Shown here piece after piece: positions 36,997 to 44,831 of a DNA stretch of 60,674 nucleotides. A program made the position numbers and the translations under genes. The notes under the pieces are model-generated. The model was not told the DNA's origin and did no database searches. It worked only from the letters and a program-made list of their open reading frames with translations. Each line of letters begins with the position of its first letter. Position 1 is the first letter of the stretch. Source of the DNA: Alphaproteobacteria bacterium (GTDB lineage Bacteria > Pseudomonadota > Alphaproteobacteria > UBA828); assembly GCA_011523425.1 (NCBI GenBank), contig WTGU01000042.1, positions 1-60,674 of the forward strand, in the 5' to 3' direction.

Positions 36997-37685
36997 GGCC
37001 GCACGAGCGCCACCTCGCGATCTTCGCCAAGGAGCCGAGGCTAGGCCGGGCCAAGAGGCGCCTCGCCTGCGATGTCGGCCACGCCGAGGCCTGGCTCTTC
37101 TACCGCAGGCTGGTGCGCCGCGTGCTGCCGCCCATTGCTCGCGACCCGCGCTGGACCACGTGGCTCGCGACGACGCCCGACGATTGGCAGGGGCGGGAGC
37201 CCTTCTGGCCCTTCGTCCTGCCGCGCATCGGGCAGGGGCCGGGCGATGTCGGCCGGCGCATGCTGCACGTCTTCCGCAGCCTGCCGCCGGGGCCGGCGAT
37301 CATCGTCGGCAGCGACATTCCGGGGCTCGCGCCGGCCCATGTCGCGCGCGGCTTCGCAGCCCTCGGCCGCGCCGACATGGTGCTGGGGCCAGCGACCGAC
37401 GGCGGCTACTGGCTGATCGGGCTGAGCCAGCGCGCCCGCGCGATCGACCCCTTCCGGGGCGTGCGCTGGTCGAGCCCGTGGGCGCTCGCCGACACCATGC
37501 GCGGGCTGCCGGCGGGCTTCCGCCTCGCCCGGGCCGACTGCCTCGCCGACGTGGACGACGGCGAGGCCTACGACCGTTGGCGCGCCCAAGCGAGCGCACC
37601 CGCCGAGACGCACGAACGGGATAGCGCGTTCTCCCGCGTGCGCGCTCAGGCCAGCGAACCCTCCCGCTACGCGCGAACGGGATAG
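36993..37685 (+). CDS. TIGR04282/DUF2064-type glycosyltransferase
   Basis: This 230-residue protein of the DUF2064 GT-A family begins HLAIFAKEPRLGRAKRRL and has VGSDIPGLAPAHV and the LGPATDGGYWLIGL active-site segment. It is co-translated with the preceding glycosyltransferase; the pair is a common unit whose product is not biochemically settled. The C-terminal 35 residues come from an imperfect 60-bp duplication (RAQASAPAETHERDSA then RAQASEPSRYARTG) and look like a recent extension. The stop TAG is the first triplet of repeat copy B. Confidence 0.82.
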   Translation: MRPHERHLAIFAKEPRLGRAKRRLACDVGHAEAWLFYRRLVRRVLPPIARDPRWTTWLATTPDDWQGREPFWPFVLPRIGQGPGDVGRRMLHVFRSLPPGPAIIVGSDIPGLAPAHVARGFAALGRADMVLGPATDGGYWLIGLSQRARAIDPFRGVRWSSPWALADTMRGLPAGFRLARADCLADVDDGEAYDRWRAQASAPAETHERDSAFSRVRAQASEPSRYARTG

Positions 37686-37689
37686 AGCG
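37581..37689 (+). repeat. Imperfect 60-bp tandem duplication at the DUF2064 gene end
   Basis: Sequence beginning CGCGCCCAAGCGAGCG (37581) recurs 60 bases later as CGCGCTCAGGCCAGCG (37641). Both units end in CGAACGGGATAG. A one-base length difference puts the second GATAG in frame, so it supplies the stop codon while the first is read through as Asp-Ser. The duplication abuts repeat copy B. Confidence 0.7.
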
Positions 37690-37830
37690 TATCCGTCTTT
37701 GGCGGATACGCGACAGGCCGCGACTGCGGCCCGCCGCGCATGCGGCGCCCTCGCGGAGGCGCCGGCCGCAGGCCGGCTGCCGTGAGCGACAAAGAGGCTG
37801 GAGCGTTTCCGTGTAAAGCGGACACGCTCC
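37683..37830. repeat. Dispersed multi-hairpin element, copy B (full length, 148 bp)
   Basis: It lies between the convergent DUF2064 and RidA genes. Stems in order: GCGTATCCG/CGGATACGC (37687-37711), GGCCGC/GCGGCC (37716-37731), CGCCGC/GCGGCG (37732-37747), paired GGCGCC blocks (37744-37763), GCCGGC/GCCGGC (37761-37777) and a terminal 12-bp stem GGAGCGTTTCCG/CGGACACGCTCC with one mismatch (37800-37830). The left end TAGAGCGTATCCG and the right end form imperfect terminal inverted repeats. It supplies the DUF2064 stop codon. Confidence 0.92.
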
Positions 37831-37853
37831 AGCGAGATTTCCCTCCCACGCGC

Positions 37854-38246
37854 TCAGGCGAGCGCGACGCACTCGATCTCGATGTCGAACTCCATCGGCC
37901 ACGACGCCATGGCGACAAAGGTCCTGGCCGGCGGGTCGTGCGGGAAGTAGCGCCCGTAGATCTCGTTCACGATCCGGTAGTAGGCGGAATTGGTGACGAA
38001 GACGTTGCACTTCACCACGCGTTCGAGTGAGGAGCCTGCGCTTTCGAGCGTGTGCTGCATCACCTTCATCACCTGCTCTGTCTGCACGTCGATCCCGCCC
38101 TTCACCATTTGGCCCGTCTCGAGGTCGAGCGGCGGCAGGCCCGAGACGTAGAGGAAGCCGCCCGCGCGCACGCAGGGCGAGAGCGGCACGCCGATCTCGC
38201 GCAGCGCGTCCGAGAGCTTGGGTATCTCGACGATTTCCTTCTCCAC
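37854..38246 (-). CDS. RidA family protein
   Basis: This 130-residue RidA-type protein has LSPCVRAGGFLYVSGLPPLD, EQVMKVMQHTLESAG, VVKCNVFVTN and PARTFVAMASWPMEFDIEIECVA; the Arg of PARTF is the carboxylate-binding arginine of the family. The GTG at 38246 (VEKEIVEIPKL), preceded by AGAAGGA, gives the normal family length; an upstream ATG at 38285 would add 13 residues unlike the family. It lies 39 bp downstream of moaB on the same strand. Confidence 0.88.
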   Translation of the reverse strand: MEKEIVEIPKLSDALREIGVPLSPCVRAGGFLYVSGLPPLDLETGQMVKGGIDVQTEQVMKVMQHTLESAGSSLERVVKCNVFVTNSAYYRIVNEIYGRYFPHDPPARTFVAMASWPMEFDIEIECVALA

Positions 38247-38285
38247 CGTTCCTTCTCCTTCTCCCGGTCTCAGACGGCGCGCCAT

Positions 38286-38855
38286 CTATATGGCGCGCGC
38301 GTCAGGCTGCGCGGACGCGCGACGTTCGGTCTCCTGCAGGCGGGGCATCAGCTCCACCAGGTTGCACGGCCGCCAGCGATAGTCGAGCTGGTAGCGGAGG
38401 ATCTTGTCCCAGCCGTCCTTGCAGGCGCCGGGCGAGCCCGGCAGCGCAAACAGATAGGTGCCGCCGGCGACGCCGCCGGTGGTGCGGGACTGCATCGTCG
38501 ACGTGCCGATCAGCTCGTAGCTGAGCTGGCGGAAGAGCTCGCCGAAGCCCGGTATCTCCTTGTCGTAGACCTCCTGGAAGGCCTCCGGCGTCACGTCGCG
38601 GCCGGTCACCCCGGTGCCGCCGGTCGCGATCACCGCGTCGACCTCCGCATCGGCGATCCAGCGCTTGAGCGCCGCGACGATCTCGGCCCGCTCGTCGGTC
38701 ACGATGCGGCGGGCGGCGACGCGGTGGCCTGCCCCCTCGATCCGCTCCACCAGCACCCGGCCGGAGCGGTCGTCGGCCATCCCGCGGGAGTCCGAGACCG
38801 TGAGCACCGCGATGTTGACGGCGCGGAAGGGCCTCTTCTCGTCGATTCCGATCAT
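38286..38855 (-). CDS. moaB: MoaB/Mog-type molybdopterin-binding protein
   Basis: This 189-residue protein of the MoaB/MogA family adenylylates molybdopterin during molybdenum cofactor synthesis. Core motifs VLTVSDSR, TGGTGVTGRDVTPEA, PGFGELFRQLSYE and FALPGSPGACKDGW are clear. It is longer than E. coli MoaB by a short C-terminal extension. Its ATG overlaps the uracil-DNA glycosylase stop (ATGA), so the two are translationally coupled, a pairing seen in other alphaproteobacteria. No other molybdopterin gene is in the window. Confidence 0.92.
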   Translation of the reverse strand: MIGIDEKRPFRAVNIAVLTVSDSRGMADDRSGRVLVERIEGAGHRVAARRIVTDERAEIVAALKRWIADAEVDAVIATGGTGVTGRDVTPEAFQEVYDKEIPGFGELFRQLSYELIGTSTMQSRTTGGVAGGTYLFALPGSPGACKDGWDKILRYQLDYRWRPCNLVELMPRLQETERRASAQPDARAI

Positions 38856-39700
38856 CGCTCGGCGTCTCCGTTCTTCATCACCTCCTCGATGGCGAGGAGG
38901 TCGCGCCAGACCTCGCGCTTGGCCTGCGGCGAGCGCAGCAGGTAGGCGGGGTGGAAGGTCGCCGTGGCCTGGATGCTCCCCTCCATGCGCGGCGTCGAGA
39001 AGGGGAACCACTGGCCGCGCAGCCGGGTGATGCCCTCGCGCCGGCCGAGCAGGGCCTTGGCGGCGATGCCGCCGACCAGCACCAGGATGCGCGGCGCGAT
39101 CAGCTCGATCTGGCGTTCCAGGAAGGGCTGGCAGATGGCGAGCTCCTCGGCGGTGGGCGAGCGGTTGCCGGGTGGCCGCCAGGGCAGCATGTTGGTGATG
39201 TAGACCGCCGAGCGGTCGAGGCCGATGGCGGCCAGCATGCGGTCGAGCAGGCGGCCGGCGGGCCCGACGAAGGGGAGGCCCTGGCGGTCCTCCTCGGCGC
39301 CCGGCGCCTCGCCCACTATCATCAGCGCGGCCTGCGGGTTGCCGTCGCCGATCACCGTGCTGGTCGCGGTGCGCTTCAGCGCGCAGCCGTCGAAGGCGCC
39401 GACCGCCGCCACGAGCTGGTCGAGGCTGGTGCAGGCGGCGGCGATCTCGTGCGCGCTCCAGGTGGCATCGCCCGGCGGAAGCAGCGGGGCGGGCGGGGCG
39501 TCAGGCGCAGGCTCCGTCGGGGCGGGCTCTCGCGAGGCAGCCGCTTGCGCTGCAGCCTGCGCGGGCGCGGGCTCGCGGGCGACGGCCACCGCGGCTTCCG
39601 CCTCCCCGTAGCGATCGCGCGGCGCGTGGTCGATCGCCTGGTCGACGCCGGCACGCGCGTACCAGTCCAGAAGCGCCCGGATCCCTCGGTCTTCGCCCAT
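38852..39700 (-). CDS. Family 4-type uracil-DNA glycosylase
   Basis: This 282-residue base-excision repair enzyme removes uracil from DNA. The catalytic region GEAPGAEEDRQGLPFVGPAG and the second motif FHPAYLLRSP match family 4 glycosylases; the cysteines in FDGCALK and LAICQPF are candidate Fe-S ligands. The N-terminal 85 residues are Ala/Pro/Glu-rich and look disordered, a common extension in this lineage. Start ATG at 39700. It leads the transcript with moaB and the RidA gene. Confidence 0.9.
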   Translation of the reverse strand: MGEDRGIRALLDWYARAGVDQAIDHAPRDRYGEAEAAVAVAREPAPAQAAAQAAASREPAPTEPAPDAPPAPLLPPGDATWSAHEIAAACTSLDQLVAAVGAFDGCALKRTATSTVIGDGNPQAALMIVGEAPGAEEDRQGLPFVGPAGRLLDRMLAAIGLDRSAVYITNMLPWRPPGNRSPTAEELAICQPFLERQIELIAPRILVLVGGIAAKALLGRREGITRLRGQWFPFSTPRMEGSIQATATFHPAYLLRSPQAKREVWRDLLAIEEVMKNGDAER

Positions 39701-39743
39701 CGCCGGCAGGATATCAGAGCCGCGCCCCGCGCTCATCCGCCGT

Positions 39744-39814
39744 GCCGGCAGGCACGCGGTATCGAACGACGGCCGGCAGGCGCGCGGTATCGGATGACGG
39801 CCGGCAGGCGGCGG
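39744..39814 (+). repeat. 28-bp tandem repeat, about 2.5 units
   Basis: GCCGGCAGGCACGCGGTATC (39744) opens a 28-bp unit that is repeated at 39772 with three changes and partially at 39800. It lies 44 bp upstream of the uracil-DNA glycosylase start, within the 158-bp intergenic region where that gene's promoter should be. Each unit begins with the palindrome GCCGGC. Confidence 0.85.
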
Positions 39815-39858
39815 AACAGGAGACCCATCCTCCGCGCGGCCGGAGGCCGCGGCGCCGC

Positions 39859-40125
39859 CTACGGCTTCTTCCCGCCGCTGCGCGGCAGGTCGATGACCCG
39901 GCCGCCGTCCCTGCGCGGATCGAAGTCGTATCCCTTGCGCACCTCGACGTTGCGCAGGATGACCTCGAGCGCGGTCGCATCGAAGGGGTCCACGTCGCCC
40001 GGCTCGCGATACTTCGCCTTCAGGCTGTGCAGCATCTCGCGCTCGTTGGGCATGAGCTCCTCCTCGACCGCTTCCGCCGCCTCGATCAGGCGCTGAAGCG
40101 CGACGAAGGCCACCAGCTCGACCAT
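39859..40125 (-). CDS. Small conserved-looking hypothetical protein (88 aa)
   Basis: I do not recognise this family. The N-terminal 30 residues are an acidic amphipathic helix (VELVAFVALQRLIEAAEAVEE), the middle is charged, and the end is basic (LPRSGGKKP). There is no signal peptide. The ATG at 40125 has AAGGAAG upstream; a longer form to 40185 would start in non-protein-like sequence. It is divergent from the MetX-like gene. Confidence 0.6.
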   Translation of the reverse strand: MVELVAFVALQRLIEAAEAVEEELMPNEREMLHSLKAKYREPGDVDPFDATALEVILRNVEVRKGYDFDPRRDGGRVIDLPRSGGKKP

Positions 40126-40270
40126 CGCGGTCTTCCTTCTCTCTGCGCGCTGCCCCCTTCCAGGCGATATCGGGCCGTTTGTCAAACCGGTGCCGCACGG
40201 GCGATTGCAACGGCAGCGCCTGCGGCTCAGGATGGGAGCAACCGGCCATGCGGCAGGCGGAGAGGGAAGA

Positions 40271-41281
40271 ATGAGCGACTACGAGACTTTCGATGCGGGC
40301 GACGTGGTGCTGCAGAAGGGCGCAACGCTCCGGGACGCGAAGCTCGCCTACAAGACCTACGGCACGCTCAACGCCAAGAAGGACAACGTCATCATCCAGC
40401 CGACCTGGTACTCCGGCCACCACACCGACGTGGAATGGACCATCGGCGAGGATCAGGCCCTCGACCCCAGGGAGTACTTCATCATCGTGCCCAACATGCT
40501 GGGCAACGGCCTCTCGTCGTCGCCCAGCAACACGCCGGCGCCCTACGACAAGGCGCGCTTCCCCCAGGTGACGGCCTACGACAACGTGCGCCTGCAGCAC
40601 CGCCTCGTCACCGAGGTCTTCGGGATCGAGCGGATCAAGCTCGTGACCGGCTGGTCCATGGGCGCGCTGCAGACCTTCCACTGGGGCTGCCTCTACCCCG
40701 ACATGGTGGAGCGCATCGTGCCGACCTGCGGCTCGGCCAAGTGCTCGCGCCACAACTTCGTGTTCCTGGAGGGCGTCAAGGCGGCGCTGACGGCCGACGA
40801 CGCCTGGAAGGGCGGCTGGTACGACGCGCCGCCCACCAAGGGCCTGCGGGCGATGGCGCGGGTCTATGCCGGCTGGGGCTTCTCGCAGACCTTCTACCGG
40901 GTCGAGGAGGACCTGGCGCTGGGCTTCTCCTCGCTCGAGGATTTCCTGGTCGCCTTCTGGGAGGGGTTCTTCATCCACAAGGACGCGAACAACCTGCTCG
41001 CCATGCTGTGGACCTGGCAGAACGGCGACATCGGCGACAACGAGGTCTATGGCGGCGACTTCAAGAAGGCGCTCGCTGGCATCAAGGCCAAAGCCTTCGT
41101 GATGCCGGGGCGCACCGACCTCTACTTCCCGCCGGAGGACAGCGAGATCGAGGTCGCCAACATGCCGAACGCCGAGCTGCGCGTCTTCGAGTCCTACTAC
41201 GGCCACTTCGCCTCGAGCATGCTGAACCCGGCGGACGTGGCCTTCCAGAACGACGCGATCAGGGAGATCCTGGCGAGCTGA
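40271..41281 (+). CDS. MetX-like alpha/beta-fold hydrolase/acyltransferase
   Basis: This 336-residue protein resembles homoserine O-acetyltransferase. The nucleophile elbow is GWSMGALQ, Asp in MPGRTDLYF and His in YYGHFAS complete the triad, and the N-terminal KLAYKTYGTLN is characteristic. It is shorter than classical MetX (about 370-390), and the elbow GWSMGA differs from the GGSMGG usually seen, so it may be a hydrolase of the same fold rather than a methionine enzyme. MetY is present 11 kb downstream. Start ATG at 40271. Confidence 0.82.
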   Translation: MSDYETFDAGDVVLQKGATLRDAKLAYKTYGTLNAKKDNVIIQPTWYSGHHTDVEWTIGEDQALDPREYFIIVPNMLGNGLSSSPSNTPAPYDKARFPQVTAYDNVRLQHRLVTEVFGIERIKLVTGWSMGALQTFHWGCLYPDMVERIVPTCGSAKCSRHNFVFLEGVKAALTADDAWKGGWYDAPPTKGLRAMARVYAGWGFSQTFYRVEEDLALGFSSLEDFLVAFWEGFFIHKDANNLLAMLWTWQNGDIGDNEVYGGDFKKALAGIKAKAFVMPGRTDLYFPPEDSEIEVANMPNAELRVFESYYGHFASSMLNPADVAFQNDAIREILAS

Positions 41282-41307
41282 GGCGCGCGCCTGCCCTTCG
41301 CGACGCC

Positions 41308-41323
41308 ATGGCCGGGCATGACG
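41308..41323 (+). repeat. Half unit of the palindromic intergenic repeat
   Basis: CATGGCCGGGCATGAC shares the arm ATGGCCGGG and the CATGAC edge with the paired repeat at 33158-33246, but the central part is deleted. It lies in the 85-bp gap between the convergent MetX-like and SDR genes. Confidence 0.6.
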
Positions 41324-41366
41324 GCGGGAGGCTGGCTCCGCTCGTGCGCGGCGTGGAGCGGGAGCG

Positions 41367-42125
41367 CTACCCCCGCCCGATGAAGGGCATCTTGGTCGCC
41401 ATCACCGTCATGAACTGGACGTTCGCATCCAGCGGCAGGCGCGCCATGTAGACCACGGCCTGGGCGACGCTCTCCACGTTCATGGTCGCCTCGGAGGCGA
41501 TGGAGCCGTCCGCCTGCGGCACCCCCTGGCTCATGCGCTCGGTCATCTCGGTGGCCGCGTTGCCGATGTCGATCTGGCCGCAGGCGATGTCGTACTTGCG
41601 CCCGTCCAGCGAGGTGGATCGCGTGAGCCCGGTCATGGCGTGCTTGGTCGAGGTGTAGGGCACCGAGTTGGGGCGCGGCACGTGGGCGGAGATCGAGCCG
41701 TTGTTGATGATGCGCCCGCCCATGGGCTCCTGCGCCTTCATCATGCGGAAGGCCTCCTGGGTGCAGACGAAGGCGCCGGTGAGGTTGGTATCGACCACCT
41801 GCTGCCACTTGTCGAGGCGGAGGTCCTCCAGCGGCACGGCGGGCGCGCTGATGCCGGCGTTGTTGAAGAGAAGGTCGAGCCGCCCGAACGCCTTCCCGGT
41901 CGCCGCGAAGAGCGCCGCCACCTGGTCCGGCTTGCCCACGTCGCAGGGCACCGCGATCGCCTCGTTGGCGCCGACGCCGGCCTCGGCGATGGCGGCTTCC
42001 AGCGTCTCCCGCCGCCGTCCGGCGAAGACCACAGCCCAGCCGTCGGCAAGCAGCGCCAGCGCCGCCGCCTTGCCGATCCCCTGGCCCGCGCCGGTGACCA
42101 GCGCCACCTTGCGCTCTGCGTTCAT
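41367..42125 (-). CDS. SDR family oxidoreductase
   Basis: This 252-residue classical short-chain dehydrogenase has the cofactor loop [21 protein letters not shown], the active-site Ser in NNGSISAH, and Tyr and Lys in [10 protein letters not shown]. The Arg-rich FAGRRRE segment after beta-2 suggests NADPH preference. The substrate is unknown. It converges on the MetX-like gene and lies downstream of the acyl-CoA ligase on the same strand, 117 bp away. Confidence 0.92.
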   Translation of the reverse strand: MNAERKVALVTGAGQGIGKAAALALLADGWAVVFAGRRRETLEAAIAEAGVGANEAIAVPCDVGKPDQVAALFAATGKAFGRLDLLFNNAGISAPAVPLEDLRLDKWQQVVDTNLTGAFVCTQEAFRMMKAQEPMGGRIINNGSISAHVPRPNSVPYTSTKHAMTGLTRSTSLDGRKYDIACGQIDIGNAATEMTERMSQGVPQADGSIASEATMNVESVAQAVVYMARLPLDANVQFMTVMATKMPFIGRG

Positions 42126-42242
42126 CAGCTCTGCTCCTCCGACCCTGCCTCGGCACCGGACGCCTGCGCCGGTTCGACCGTCGGCCCCACGGGCGCCGCA
42201 TATAGCATGGGGCGCAGGCGCGGTTAACGCCGCGACGGCGCT

Positions 42243-43856
42243 TCAGCTCGCGCGCTTGCGCCGCCTGAGATCGTGGCAGCCCGTGACCTCTCGCGGGTCC
42301 GTGTCGTCGGGGAAGAGGCTCACCTTCCGCACCTTCTGCGTGCTGGTCACCGGCAGGGTGTCGAGGAAGAGCAGGTAGCCCGGCGCCTTGTAGTAGGCGA
42401 GGCGCGCGAGGCAGAGGTCCTGCAGCGCTTCCGCCGCCTCCCGGTCCCGAGCGGCGCCCACCGCCGGCACGATGCAGGCCATCACCTCCTCCTGCCTGAG
42501 CTCGTCCGGCACCGCGATGACCGCCGCCTGGGCCACGCGCCCGTCGGCCTGGAGCACCGCCTCGACCTCCGCCGCGGCGATGTTCTCGCCGCTGCGGCGG
42601 ATGATGTTCTTCTTGCGGTCGACGAAGCAGAGCATGCCGTCGGCGGCCTGGGTCACGACGTCGCCGGTGTGGAACCAGCCGCCCCGCCAGGCCTCCGCGG
42701 TCGCATCCGCATCCTTCAGGTAGCCCGAGAAGAGGCCGCGCGCAGGATCGTCGCCGCTCATCCGCAGCGTGAGCTCGCCGGCGACATCGGGCGGCACCGC
42801 GCGCTCCGCGTCGTCCACCACGCGCACCTCGCAGCCGGAAAGCGGGCGGCCGAAGGCGCGGGTCTTGATCTGCCGGGGCTCGGCGCTCGCCCAGGTCGGC
42901 ATCGCCACCTCGGTCATGCCCCAGCCCTCGATCAGCGGGAAGCCGAAGCGCGCCTCGAACGCCTCGTGATGCTTGGGGTCGATGCCGGCGCCGGCGCCGA
43001 ACCTCACTTCATGGGCGCGGTCCTCCGGCCCCGGCGGCAGGCCGAGCAGGAGCGGCGGCATGATGCCGAGATAGTGGATGACGGTGGCGCGCGTCGCCGC
43101 CACGTCGGCCCACCAGCTGCGGGGGTGGAAGCGGTCGGCCATGACGATGCAGCCGGCCGCGCTCAGCATCGCCATGCTGCCGATGGCGAGCGCGTTGGCG
43201 TGGTGCAGTGGCAGCGGGTTGAGCAGCCGCTCGCAGCCGTCGGCCAGCGTCATCAGCCCGCCCGCCTCGCGATACCAGCGCGCCGCATTGAGGAAGTAGC
43301 GGTTGGCGAGGATGCAGCCCTTGGGCCGCCCCGTGGTGCCGGAGGTGTAGAGCAGCGCCGCCTCGGTATCGATACCGGGCGCAACGGTGCTGCCGGCGCC
43401 GCCACGCGGAGCCGGAAGACGCGCGGGCGAGGCGGAAACGTCGACCACCGGCAGCGCCCGGGCCGCGCCCCTGACCGCGGCCTCGAGATCGGCCAGCCGC
43501 TCCGGCACCGCGACCGCGAGCACCGCCTCGGAATGGTCGAGGAGATAGACCGTCTCCTCCTGCCGATACGCGGGGTTGATGGGCACGATGCCGCAGCCCA
43601 GCGCGTTGAGCGCCCACCAGTGCAGGTGGAAGTCGGGCCGGTTCTCCAGCAGCAGCGCCACGCGGTGGCCGGGACCGTAGCCCGCCTCGCGGTAGCGGGC
43701 GCGCAGCGCCGCCACCCGGTCCGCCGCCTCCCGGTAGCTGATCTCCACGCCCTCGGGATGGTAGGGCCGGCCCGCCATGGGGGGCGCGCAGAGGGAGCCG
43801 CCCTCCGGCGCCCGCCGCGCCGCAGCCTCGAACAGCCCGAACACCGTTTCCGTCAT
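42243..43856 (-). CDS. AMP-forming acyl-CoA ligase
   Basis: This 537-residue ANL-superfamily enzyme activates a carboxylic acid to its acyl-CoA through an acyl-adenylate. The P-loop YTSGTTGRPKGC, the GWGMTE motif, the FHTGDV motif and the catalytic KKNIIRRSGENIAAAE segment are visible. It resembles the crotonobetaine/carnitine-CoA ligase group or medium-chain acyl ligases; the substrate cannot be fixed. Start at ATG 43856 has GGAG upstream, against a longer frame from 43913. Confidence 0.9.
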   Translation of the reverse strand: MTETVFGLFEAAARRAPEGGSLCAPPMAGRPYHPEGVEISYREAADRVAALRARYREAGYGPGHRVALLLENRPDFHLHWWALNALGCGIVPINPAYRQEETVYLLDHSEAVLAVAVPERLADLEAAVRGAARALPVVDVSASPARLPAPRGGAGSTVAPGIDTEAALLYTSGTTGRPKGCILANRYFLNAARWYREAGGLMTLADGCERLLNPLPLHHANALAIGSMAMLSAAGCIVMADRFHPRSWWADVAATRATVIHYLGIMPPLLLGLPPGPEDRAHEVRFGAGAGIDPKHHEAFEARFGFPLIEGWGMTEVAMPTWASAEPRQIKTRAFGRPLSGCEVRVVDDAERAVPPDVAGELTLRMSGDDPARGLFSGYLKDADATAEAWRGGWFHTGDVVTQAADGMLCFVDRKKNIIRRSGENIAAAEVEAVLQADGRVAQAAVIAVPDELRQEEVMACIVPAVGAARDREAAEALQDLCLARLAYYKAPGYLLFLDTLPVTSTQKVRKVSLFPDDTDPREVTGCHDLRRRKRAS

Positions 43857-43930
43857 CGCCGCTCCGCTTGCCGCTCCGTCGGTGGGCGCATACGGTGACG
43901 CCCGTTCCGCCATGCCATGAGAGTCAAGGG

Positions 43931-44179
43931 ATGGGCAGGTTCTACGAACCCGATCTCGGCCGCAATCCGGACGATCCCTTCGCCCGCGACGCGGACGGCA
44001 GGCTCATCCGCCGCGCCTTCTGGCTCGACATGAGCGACCGCTCGCTGGTGCTGGCGATGACCCAGGGCGTGGGCGCCGCGCTCGCCAACGATCACAAGCG
44101 CGCGCATCTCGCCGATATCGGCCGCGCCCACCTGATCGACCAGGTGTGCATCCAGGAGATCCTGCCGCCCGAGAGATAG
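43931..44179 (+). CDS. Small hypothetical protein (82 aa)
   Basis: I do not recognise this family. It begins MGRFYEPDLGRNPDDPF and has a hydrophobic centre (SLVLAMTQGVGAALAND), then a charged end. It has no cysteine pairs and no signal peptide. It is divergent from the acyl-CoA ligase and precedes the GNAT gene by 76 bp on the same strand. The ribosome site is weak (AGGG touching the ATG), so the start could lie upstream at 43868. Confidence 0.5.
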   Translation: MGRFYEPDLGRNPDDPFARDADGRLIRRAFWLDMSDRSLVLAMTQGVGAALANDHKRAHLADIGRAHLIDQVCIQEILPPER

Positions 44180-44255
44180 GCGGCGACCCAGAAGACGTGA
44201 TCCTTCCTCCATCGGATCAGTCCGCCGTCACGTTCGGGAACGAGGGGGACCGGCA

Positions 44256-44684
44256 ATGCCGAATGCAGGGACATCGTCCGACGGCTCGAGGATCGTCCGG
44301 GCCATGACCCCCGACGATCTAGACGCCGCCTGTCGGATCCTGGTCGACCAGGAACTCTGCGACGCCGAAGGGCTGCCGCAGCGGCTCTCGGCAACGATGG
44401 AGATGGCCAATGCCGACTACCTCGTCGCCGAGGAGGACGGCGTGATCGTCGGCGTTACGCTATCGGTCTTCGACGGATTCACCAGCTTTGCCAGCTACGT
44501 GGCCGTAGCTCCGGGCGCGGAGCGACGGCAGATCGGAGGTCAGATGATCGGCGAGCTGATCCGCCGCACGCAGGCGCGCGACGGCAAGAACATCGTCGTG
44601 GCCTCCTGGCTTTCCGCCGCCGGTTTCTACCGCAGCATGGAGTTCCGTATGCCCGGCGCCGTGTTCCTGGTCCGCGACGTTTAG
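44256..44684 (+). CDS. GNAT family N-acetyltransferase
   Basis: This 142-residue acetyl-CoA-dependent acyltransferase has the pyrophosphate loop RRQIGGQM and the preceding beta-4 SYVAVAPG, with the C-terminal AAGFYRSMEFR strand typical of the fold. The substrate is unknown. Codon use looks slightly less GC-biased than its neighbours. Its TAG stop (44682-44684) straddles the left end of repeat copy C. Confidence 0.82.
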   Translation: MPNAGTSSDGSRIVRAMTPDDLDAACRILVDQELCDAEGLPQRLSATMEMANADYLVAEEDGVIVGVTLSVFDGFTSFASYVAVAPGAERRQIGGQMIGELIRRTQARDGKNIVVASWLSAAGFYRSMEFRMPGAVFLVRDV

Positions 44685-44830
44685 AGCGTATCCGTCTTTG
44701 ACGGATACGCGACAGGCCGCGACCGCGGCCCGCCGCTTATGCGGCGCGCCCGCGCAGGCGCCGGCCGTAGGCCGGCTGCCGTGAGCGACAAAAAGGCTAG
44801 AGCGTGTCCGCGTAAAGCGGACACGCTCTA
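44683..44830. repeat. Dispersed multi-hairpin element, copy C (full length, 148 bp, best preserved)
   Basis: It fills the gap between the convergent GNAT and EamA genes. The left stem is an 11-bp perfect GCGTATCCGTC/GACGGATACGC (44686-44710); the right stem is a 15-bp perfect CTAGAGCGTGTCCGC/GCGGACACGCTCTAG with loop GTAAA (44797-44831). The four middle stems match copies A and B. Both flanking stop codons (TAG 44682-44684 and, on the other strand, TAG 44828-44830) overlap the element. Its two ends are 12/13 identical as an inverted pair. Confidence 0.93.
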
Positions 44831-44831
44831 G
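44790..44831 (-). terminator. Intrinsic terminator formed by the right hairpin of copy C
   Basis: On the minus strand the EamA stop codon lies inside the first arm of the 15-bp hairpin, which is followed by CC and five T residues. This is a strong rho-independent terminator for the EamA gene. The T-run lies in the conserved AAAGAGGCT/AAAAAGGCT stretch of the element. Confidence 0.7.
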
